Assembly: GCA_965213595.1 (NCBI GenBank)
Contig: CBDBZO010000001.1
Span: 124,001-188,000, forward strand
DNA length: 64,000 nt
DNA from: JBCCFC01 sp965213595
GTDB lineage: Bacteria; Chloroflexota; Anaerolineae; Caldilineales; Caldilineaceae
Direction of reading: 5' to 3'
Of this stretch, positions 53,601 to 59,380 are shown piece after piece (the first letter of the stretch is position 1; each line of letters starts with the position of its first letter). The notes below the pieces were generated by a model, which was not told the origin of the DNA, did not search any database, and was given only the letters and a program-made list of their open reading frames with translations. Both the position numbers and the translations under genes were made by a program.

Positions 53601-55893
53601 GCAGGTGGCGGATTACGAGGCGCTGCTGACCGATATGAAGCTCTCCAGCGATGGGGAGACGAAACGGCTGATTAAGCAGGTGGAGAAGAAAAAGCAGGCG
53701 TGGGAGGAGAAGCTGGAGCGGCTGCTCAATGCCGAGAACAAGGATGCGGGGCTGACCTTTGAGGAGATGGGTGTGGATTGTGTTTTCGTGGATGAGGCGC
53801 ACCTCTTCAAGAATCTGGAGACGCCGACCAAGATGGACCGCGTGGCGGGGGTGCAGACGCAGGGCTCGCAGCGCGCCTTTGATTTGTTTATTAAGGCGCG
53901 CTACCTGGGCGAGCAGACGCCGGGCCGGGGCGTCGTCTTTGCCACCGGCACACCCATCAGCAATTCCATGGTCGAGATGTACACCCTGCAGCGCTTCCTC
54001 AATCCCGCAGCGCTGGCGGAGCGCGGCATTGGCCACTTTGACGCCTGGGCCAGCGTCTTTGGCGACATCGTCGAGGCGGTGGAGCTGTCGCCCGACGGCA
54101 ATTCGCTGCGCAGCAACCGGCGCTTTGCCCAGTTTGTCAACCTGCCGGAGCTGCTCCAGATGTTCCACCAGTTTGCCGACGTCAAGACGGCCGCCATGCT
54201 CGACCTGCCCTGCCCGGCGATTCGGGGCGGCGCGGCGGAGGTGGTGGCCTGTCCCATGTCGGAGACGCAACGGGCCTGGCAGGAATCGTTGGTGCGGCGC
54301 TACGAGCGGGTGCGCTCCGGCGGGGTGGAGCCGAGGGAGGACAACGCGCTCAAAATCACCACGGACGGGCGCAAGCTGGCGCTCGACGTGCGGCTGGTGG
54401 CGGAGGGGGCGGGAGATTTTGGCGAAAGCAAGGTCAATGCGCTGGTGGAGAACGTGGCTAACATCTGGCGGGAAACGGCGAAAGAGCGGGCGACGCAGAT
54501 GATTTTCTGTGACCTGGGCGTGAGCGGCAAGGAGGGGCGCCACAGCGTCTATGCGGATGTCATCGCCAAGCTGGAGGAAATGGGCGTGCCTGCGGGGGAA
54601 ATTGCCAACATGGGCGACTACAACACGGACGCGAAAAAGGAGCAGCTCTTTGAGCGGGTGCGCAAGGGGGACGTGCGCGTGCTGCTGGGCAGCACGGCCA
54701 AGATGGGCACGGGCACAAACGTACAGGAGCGGCTGCTTGCCCTGCACCATCTGGATGCGCCGTGGAAGCCTGCTGAAGTCGAGCAGCGAGATGGGCGCAT
54801 GTTGCGGCAGGGCAATCTCAACCCGGAAGTGCGGCTCTTTCGCTACGTGACGGAGAACTCCTTTGACGCCTACATGTGGCAGACGCTGGAGACCAAGGCG
54901 GGCTTTATCAACCAGGTGATGGCGGGCGAGAGTGGTCTGCGGCGGATGCAGGACGTGGACGACCAGACGCTGAGCTATGCCGAGGTCAAGGCGATCGCTA
55001 GCGGCAATCCGGCGATGATGACGCTGGCCAAGATGGATATGGAGATGCAGCGCTTGAGCCGCTTGAAGCGCGCCCATGCTGACGAGCAGTACCGGCTGCG
55101 CCAGCAGGTGCGGGAAGTGCAGGATGGCGAGCTGCCCAGGCAGGCGGGCTATCTGCGGCGGCTGGAGGCGGATATGGCGACGGTCGATTCCTATGGCAGC
55201 GTAGATCGGCCAGAAATATGTATTCAGGGGCATGAGTATCACGATCCGGCGCGTGCTCAGAAGCGGCTCAAGCAGGAGGTACAACAGAGGTGGGACGAGC
55301 TGGCCGAGCAGCTCATGGCATTACCGCCTGGAAGCCAGAAAAGCGCCGTGTTGGGCAGCTATGCCGGGCTGAAGATTGTGCTGCGGCTGGAGAAGGATAT
55401 GCAGCGCATGAGCGGAAGCTTTGGACTCAAAGGCGAAATGGCGCACCGGCAGACGCTGAGGGGGCCGAATTCGGATAAGCTGATGGAGTATTTGCAACGG
55501 ACGGTGGCGGGACTGGCCGAGCGGCACACCGAAGCGTTGGAAGCTGAGCGCGAAATTTGCGGGCGGATCGCTGCAATGGAGGCAGAGCTAGGCCAGCCAT
55601 TCGCGCAAGCGCATCGGTTACTCGAACTATCGGAAATCCAAACGCTGTTACAGGCTGCCTTGCAAGAGCAGGGCAGTTTTGAGGAATTGCAGCAGCACAA
55701 TGCCGGATCGCCTTATCTAAGTGGCGTGTTAGGAAAAGCTGAGCTAACGACCAAGCTGGTACAAGCATTTGAAAAGGCCCAAGGCAGCAAAGCGGTTCGG
55801 CCTATTGACGATTCTACTGTTGTTGATCTTGTCTCCTATGAAGCAAGGCAGCCATATAAAGTTGAACCACCCCGCTCGCTGCGTGTCGCCTGA
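50632..55893 (+). CDS. DarB-like N6-adenine methylase fused to an SNF2/DEAD helicase
   Basis: About 1750 aa. The frame is open from 50233, but codons before about 50630 overlap the 78-aa gene and look non-coding (Pro/Arg/Gly rich). No ATG exists near the true beginning; the CTG at 50632 (LFDAAAAGG) or coupling to the 78-aa gene is the likely start. Domains: N6-methyltransferase with SAM site RALEPGCAVGNFIGMAP (about 51220) and catalytic-type NVPF (51409); helicase with Walker A VVGAGKTFEM (about 53300), DEAH in VFVDEAHLFKNL (53780), TGTPISNSM (53945) and QRDGRMLRQGN (54785); helical C-terminus with coiled coil. Phage P1 DarB, which protects incoming DNA from restriction, has this layout; neighbouring ardA genes support an antirestriction role. 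Confidence 0.85.
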   Translation: MFDAAAAGGATLGVAPPDLPSPAPTPPSRTTNRRPPQPATQPGLFGASAEAAPVADAPLLESVAQEAAAPAFRLEGVQSASGAKGKARDLLAALRLLKLLEGMEGEGRTTSDEEKRILARFPGFGALANDLFPDPTTGEFKPGWETLGDELQELLSTEEYESAKRSTYNAFYTAQPVMRAIYAALAGFGVSAKGTRALEPGCAVGNFIGMAPAGMEFVGVEMETLSGRIARQLYPEANIRIEDFGDTPLPEGSVDVVVGNVPFADLKRTHQGQKLPLHDYFFAKSLDGLREGGILALVTSRFTLDKLDPAFRDYLNERADFLGAIRLPTDAFKQEGTQVVTDILFLQKGKQQGRSLSSLLPGDAWLDTALLDAEHSSTRYNRYFAEHPEMVVGTLSTGRGLYRENELRVEPPAAGLEAALRGAVQQLPQAFYTPRQQPLAEMPRQRETSSERLLAAGSFLVGDDGFILQVVDAAGTTAPVRHGQKRLHALSGKVGQRLAGLIEIRDAARAVLATQSEERSRFEREQARQQLNGCYDRFVKRWGPINLTHLSTRADGGTLRRMPNVAKFTDDPDAYLVMALERYDERDGSVEKMPILLHDVIGPAERVQHVDSALDGLLVSLNERGRVDIEYISQLYEQPPQRVVEELGGRIFFDPAQEAYVTAEEYLSGNVRRKLAEARAAEGDPRCGANVAALEGAQPDDVLPGDIDPNLGAGWIPTDIIRQFVSELLECRASAIEVDYVAKDALWHVQAERFVRWGIPAQSTFGTAKRDAVSLLNDALNLRSPTIYELVSDGEGGEKRVVEQTATLAAREKLATIKERFRGWVFAEPERTDRLVRLYNDTFNSDRLRSYDGAHLTFPGMNPEIALRPHQVNAVWRTMTDGNTLLAHVVGAGKTFEMIAAGMKLKQTGLARKPLFVVPNHMLEQFSREFYLLYPNANLLVASKEDLTAAKRKLFTAKVTSGDWDGVIMTHSSFSKIGMSPTYQAGFMREQVADYEALLTDMKLSSDGETKRLIKQVEKKKQAWEEKLERLLNAENKDAGLTFEEMGVDCVFVDEAHLFKNLETPTKMDRVAGVQTQGSQRAFDLFIKARYLGEQTPGRGVVFATGTPISNSMVEMYTLQRFLNPAALAERGIGHFDAWASVFGDIVEAVELSPDGNSLRSNRRFAQFVNLPELLQMFHQFADVKTAAMLDLPCPAIRGGAAEVVACPMSETQRAWQESLVRRYERVRSGGVEPREDNALKITTDGRKLALDVRLVAEGAGDFGESKVNALVENVANIWRETAKERATQMIFCDLGVSGKEGRHSVYADVIAKLEEMGVPAGEIANMGDYNTDAKKEQLFERVRKGDVRVLLGSTAKMGTGTNVQERLLALHHLDAPWKPAEVEQRDGRMLRQGNLNPEVRLFRYVTENSFDAYMWQTLETKAGFINQVMAGESGLRRMQDVDDQTLSYAEVKAIASGNPAMMTLAKMDMEMQRLSRLKRAHADEQYRLRQQVREVQDGELPRQAGYLRRLEADMATVDSYGSVDRPEICIQGHEYHDPARAQKRLKQEVQQRWDELAEQLMALPPGSQKSAVLGSYAGLKIVLRLEKDMQRMSGSFGLKGEMAHRQTLRGPNSDKLMEYLQRTVAGLAERHTEALEAEREICGRIAAMEAELGQPFAQAHRLLELSEIQTLLQAALQEQGSFEELQQHNAGSPYLSGVLGKAELTTKLVQAFEKAQGSKAVRPIDDSTVVDLVSYEARQPYKVEPPRSLRVA

Positions 55894-55961
55894 AATTCAC
55901 AAATCTGCTTACCCGATAAATTACAATTGCGGGTTTACGGTTTACTGGAGAGAGGGCGCGA

Positions 55962-56507
55962 TTAGTGCGCCCAGAAGACATGCACCTCCTCAAAACCCGT
56001 CTCAATGGTGAAGATGTCACTGCTCATCTCAAGGTCACGAGCCATCGTGTCATAGTCGATGTAAACGGCTAAATTCTCCGGAACGGTGCTGGTCTCCGTT
56101 GTAAACTCCTCGGCATATTCGGCCAGACTGCGGAATTCTCCGCAATAATCCTCTTCCAGTGCAGCACCGGCCAGTACCACATCGTTGTCGAAATGCCCCA
56201 GCAGCTTCGCGCCAAGCTTTCCGTGCTTCTGGATAAAATGCGCCAGGTCGTGGATATGGGCAAAGCCTCCCCATTCGGATAGTTCAATCCCCTCAAATCC
56301 CTCATAATCGCGAATCGCCCATTCCTCTGCGTTTTGGATGGGTGACGCTTTCAGCATCGCTTTGACCTCCTCCAGGATAACATCGGGTGCTTCTAGGGCG
56401 TCGATCCACCTGCCGTGCAGGACACCGTGGTTATAGGCTGCGAGACAGGCGACGTAGATGCGTATCTCTGCATCGCTGTGCTGGTAGGTAATGTTGGTTG
56501 AAGTCAT
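55962..56507 (-). CDS. ardA: Antirestriction protein ArdA (copy 3)
   Basis: 181 aa from the ATG at 56507, with GGAGAG just upstream; the frame further up enters the folded leader. EIRIYVACLAAYNHGVLHGR, EEWAIRDYEGFEGIELSEWG, DYCGEFRSLAEYAEEFTTET and GFEEVHVFWAH mark it as ArdA, more diverged than copies 1 and 2. It is convergent with the methylase-helicase gene, with a GGGCGC/GCGCCC hairpin (55955-55972) between them. Confidence 0.95.
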   Translation of the reverse strand: MTSTNITYQHSDAEIRIYVACLAAYNHGVLHGRWIDALEAPDVILEEVKAMLKASPIQNAEEWAIRDYEGFEGIELSEWGGFAHIHDLAHFIQKHGKLGAKLLGHFDNDVVLAGAALEEDYCGEFRSLAEYAEEFTTETSTVPENLAVYIDYDTMARDLEMSSDIFTIETGFEEVHVFWAH

Positions 56508-56546
56508 TGGTCTCTCCATTTTGAGTTGTTTCATGGAGAAACGGCC

Positions 56547-56631
56547 AGCCGGTTGGGTAAGCCGCGGCGATCCACCTCCCACACGGTTTCTTGGTGCGGG
56601 CAGCGGGGTGGAGGGGCGCGCGCGACCGGCT
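56547..56631. promoter_or_regulatory. Folded GC-rich leader of ardA copy 3
   Basis: AGCCGGTTG (56547-56555) / CGACCGGCT (56623-56631), one G-T pair, followed by AG; the loop is GC-rich and partly self-complementary. Architecture shared with ardA copies 1 and 2 and DUF3768, although the sequence differs. Confidence 0.5.
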
Positions 56632-56769
56632 AGTGGAGACAAGGGGCAACGGTAATGGAGAGAAATGACCCAGCCACATTTTACAACCTAGTGGTGCAGA
56701 AATGCTGCTTGAGCCGTTTGAACGGTATGGCTATACCGCTGCTTTCGGTTTGGTGGGGCGACGTTTTCA

Positions 56770-57462
56770 ATGCAGCAGATGGCCTTGATTCAGGAGTGTG
56801 ATGCAGCGCTTGTCCGTGCTGCAACAAAAGAGGCCAAGGAAGGTCGGCAGTTGGATTTTCAGGAGGTGTGGGGGGCAGAACTGCTGGGGATGCTGACCGG
56901 CATGGGCAGCACCCAAGCGCAAGAGGTCATGCGGACGACAAACAGCCTTAGTGAGCTAGCGCAGATGCCAATAGAGATGCTGGTGACGCTGCCAGGGGTT
57001 GGTGTCAAACGCGCCGAAAAAATCCGCGCCATGTCGGAGTGGGCGGGACTTCTACATCGCCATTGTTCCAAAGAGCAGTTACAGGTGCGAACGCCTGCCG
57101 ATGTCGCCAATATGCTGATGATGGAGATGCAGCCGCTCACGCAGGAGGAGCTTCATGTGGTGGGTCTGGACACCAAGAACTACGTAATGTTTGTTGAGAT
57201 GGTCTATCGCGGTACACTCAACGAAGTCCGCATCCGGGTCGGGGAAGTGTTCCGCAAAGCCGTGATGAGCAATTGTGCGGGGATCGTGGTCGTGCATAAC
57301 CACCCCTCCGGCGACCCGACGCCCAGCCCGGAAGATGTCCGCGTTACGCGGAACATACGAGAAGCCGGTGCGCTCATGAATATCAATGTGCTCGACCATG
57401 TCATCATCGGCAACAGCCGCTTCACCAGCATGAAGGAGCGCAGGCTGGGGTTTGGGGATTGA
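56770..57462 (+). CDS. radC: RadC-family JAMM-domain protein
   Basis: 230 aa. A UPF0758/HhH N-terminus (VTLPGVGVKRAEKIRAMSEW at about 75-95) and a C-terminal MPN/JAMM domain with HNHPSGDPTPSPED (about 175-190), whose His and Asp residues bind metal; EELHVVGLDTKNYVMFVEMV opens that domain. RadC-like proteins are frequent on plasmids, ICEs and defence islands; the role is unsettled and a direct repair function is doubtful. Divergent from ardA copy 3. The upstream DNA shares ATGGCTATACC with the region before the 78-aa gene. Confidence 0.92.
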   Translation: MQQMALIQECDAALVRAATKEAKEGRQLDFQEVWGAELLGMLTGMGSTQAQEVMRTTNSLSELAQMPIEMLVTLPGVGVKRAEKIRAMSEWAGLLHRHCSKEQLQVRTPADVANMLMMEMQPLTQEELHVVGLDTKNYVMFVEMVYRGTLNEVRIRVGEVFRKAVMSNCAGIVVVHNHPSGDPTPSPEDVRVTRNIREAGALMNINVLDHVIIGNSRFTSMKERRLGFGD

Positions 57463-57484
57463 CCGGATTGGCTCGACCGGGCAG

Positions 57485-57817
57485 TTATGAACCAGCAACG
57501 GGCAATGCCTCCAAAACGGCGCGCGGATTGCTCTTTAGCACCGCGAGCAGCCGCTGGGCCGGGCCGCTCGGCGTACGACGGCCATTTTCCCAATGGCGGA
57601 TGGTGTCCAGGCTGGCCCCCATTAGCTGCGCGAATTGCTTTTGGGTGAGCTGCACCGAACTGCGGATTTCCTGCACATCTGCGGTTTGTGGTTCGGGAGG
57701 ATACACAGTGCATTCGACGTCTTCGCCACGCATATAGGCCAACATATCCTCAGCTGCTTCTAACAAATCCTTTTCCAGCTCACTACGCTCAGTTTCCTGC
57801 TTTCTCGGTCTAGCCAT
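57485..57817 (-). CDS. XRE-family antitoxin
   Basis: 110 aa with a C-terminal HTH (SSVQLTQKQFAQLMGASLDT and IRHWENGRRTPSGPAQRLLA), the HigA2/RelB-like antitoxin type with an acidic N-terminal extension (ELEKDLLEAAEDMLAYMRGE). Its start overlaps the upstream toxin gene by 8 bp; toxin-first order. Confidence 0.87.
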   Translation of the reverse strand: MARPRKQETERSELEKDLLEAAEDMLAYMRGEDVECTVYPPEPQTADVQEIRSSVQLTQKQFAQLMGASLDTIRHWENGRRTPSGPAQRLLAVLKSNPRAVLEALPVAGS

Positions 57818-58154
57818 GTAACGTTCCCTCCTTGATTGCTTTCACAACATTTCGTAACTGTTTTTTACCGTCGGGACTGATATCACCCTGCTCATTCTTC
57901 TTATAACAAGCCATAAGGTAAATCTCAGCGCCGACTATGTGGTAAAAATATATTACGCGACCACCCCCGCGCTTGCCCTTGCCGCCTACGGCAATCCTTA
58001 GCTTGCGAATTCCACCCAAGCCGGGAATTACTTTTCCGGCAGCAGGATTTTTCTTCAACTCGCTACGCAAGGTTTGGTACTCATCGTCGCTCAACAGCTT
58101 GCGTATTTTGCGCGCAAACGGTTTTAATTCGACGATGGTAATCGCATCCGGCAC
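57810..58154 (-). CDS. RelE/HigB2-type toxin
   Basis: 114 aa. FARKIRKLLSDDEYQTLRSE, LKKNPAAGKVIPGLGGIRKL, RIAVGGKGKRGGGRVIYFYH and LMACYKKNEQGDISPDGKKQ are the successive elements of RelE-type toxins of the HigB2 group, which cleave mRNA on the ribosome. Partner of the XRE gene at 57485-57817. First gene of the pair. Confidence 0.9.
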   Translation of the reverse strand: MPDAITIVELKPFARKIRKLLSDDEYQTLRSELKKNPAAGKVIPGLGGIRKLRIAVGGKGKRGGGRVIYFYHIVGAEIYLMACYKKNEQGDISPDGKKQLRNVVKAIKEGTLHG

Positions 58155-58314
58155 TCCGCACTATGGGAGCGTTCGGCGCTTCAGTCAAGCAAAACGTGCC
58201 ATTGTCACGTATTATGCATCGTCTGCCTTGCAAATTGTCCACGCTGTGGAGAGATTGCAGGATAAACCCGAAGATGACGAACGGCCTCCACTTCGGTGCA
58301 GGCCGTTCTTGCGC

Positions 58315-58683
58315 CTAATATTCCTCGGCCAGCATGACCGTGAGAACGCGGCGGGTTTTCTGCAGATCGGCCGGGTCGTCGCTCCCATAGCGGTAATCAG
58401 TATCGTAATAGTCGATCTTGAAGAAGATGCGGCCAACCCCTTCCATCTCGAACGAGCCAAAATCGTGCTCGCCATAGGGGTCGTTTTCCTGGGTAAAATC
58501 CTCAAAATCCCGCACTCTCATCAGCACTTCGAGCCTGCGATCAAGCCGTAATGCGGCGATGCCCTGCGTATGGACGTGCGTGCCGGGGATGCCGCTGCGT
58601 ACTTCCGACTGGCGGAAGCGGTCATTTTGTGCCGCTATCAACGCGCTGCGTGTCGCTGGGGTTTGGATGTCGTTACTGGTCAT
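58315..58683 (-). CDS. DUF3768 protein
   Basis: 122 aa from the ATG at 58683, with GGAGAG upstream in the same context as ardA copy 3 (ATGGAGAGACMAATGAC). The conserved second half DNDPYGEHDFGSFEM-like segment (here ENDPYGEHDFGSFEMEGVGR), IFFKIDYYDTDYRYGSDDPA and TRRVLTVMLAEEY define DUF3768, a family of plasmid and ICE proteins without known function that often sit near antirestriction genes. A C-terminal fragment of another copy lies at 36117-36275. Confidence 0.9.
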   Translation of the reverse strand: MTSNDIQTPATRSALIAAQNDRFRQSEVRSGIPGTHVHTQGIAALRLDRRLEVLMRVRDFEDFTQENDPYGEHDFGSFEMEGVGRIFFKIDYYDTDYRYGSDDPADLQKTRRVLTVMLAEEY

Positions 58684-58724
58684 TTGTCTCTCCATCGTAA
58701 AGGTTTCTTGACGGAACGAACAAA

Positions 58725-58803
58725 AGCCGGGGCCTGTAGCTGCCCGGTCAACGCCAACTCGGTCCGGTGCGGGCGGGCGATTGACCGGGCAGCGGACACG
58801 GCT
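58725..58803. promoter_or_regulatory. Folded GC-rich leader of the DUF3768 gene
   Basis: Outer arms AGCCG (58725) / CGGCT (58803, followed by AG) and perfect inner arms TGCCCGGTCAA (58741-58751) / TTGACCGGGCA (58781-58791). Same architecture as the ardA leaders. Confidence 0.55.
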
Positions 58804-58806
58804 AGA

Positions 58807-58831
58807 GCAGGGATAGCGTCGCTATCCCTGC
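58807..58831. repeat. Perfect 12-bp palindrome
   Basis: GCAGGGATAGCG, one T, CGCTATCCCTGC. Terminator stem or protein-binding site between the divergent DUF3768 and 141-aa genes. Confidence 0.7.
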
Positions 58832-58937
58832 GAATTCGTGATGGCAGGAAACCGGATGGAGAGATGAAGCTCAGTAAGCGCTAGCCAACCGCAAAGGCGC
58901 AAGCTAAAGAACTGCGCAGATCGCAGATTCAGTTTGA

Positions 58938-59363
58938 ATGGATGATTTTCAGACGGTGGAGGGGTGGAAGCAGATGCACAGGCAAAGCCACGAGCGGCTC
59001 AAAGGTACACTGATCGAGGGACAGCTGTACCGCGTCGATGGCGGGATATTCGAGGCGAATTACAACGAGGAAGAAGGCCGCTTTGCGCTTTGGAAATGGA
59101 AGGGGCGCGAAGGCAACATGGTGCTACGCACCGGCTTTGAGATTGACGCCGATGGAGTGCTGTATGACCGCGTTTACAACATCGAGAATGAGCGGCAGGA
59201 GGTATTGCTGCGACCGCGATATTCAACGGATCAGTTGCAACCGCTCACGCGGGAAGAGGCGATGGCGTATTTACCGAAATGGAGGGATGCAGGTATTGGT
59301 GCAGCAGCATCATTAGAAGATGATTACATGTTAGCAGGTGAAAAACATAAATGTCAGTATTGA
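58938..59363 (+). CDS. Unknown protein (141 aa)
   Basis: MDDFQTVEGWKQMHRQSHER at the start; a beta-rich centre (GQLYRVDGGIFEANYNEEEG, FALWKWKGREGNMVLRTGFE, DADGVLYDRVYNIENERQEV) and a helical end. No family recognised. Codon use fits neighbouring plasmid genes. Divergent from DUF3768 and convergent with the STAND gene (17-bp gap). Confidence 0.65.
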   Translation: MDDFQTVEGWKQMHRQSHERLKGTLIEGQLYRVDGGIFEANYNEEEGRFALWKWKGREGNMVLRTGFEIDADGVLYDRVYNIENERQEVLLRPRYSTDQLQPLTREEAMAYLPKWRDAGIGAAASLEDDYMLAGEKHKCQY

Positions 59364-59380
59364 TATATATTATCACTGAT

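Noticed and set aside
52957..55284. Long open frame (775 codons) opposite the methylase-helicase gene
   Set aside because: Shadow of a coding strand with clear helicase motifs; no motif of its own.
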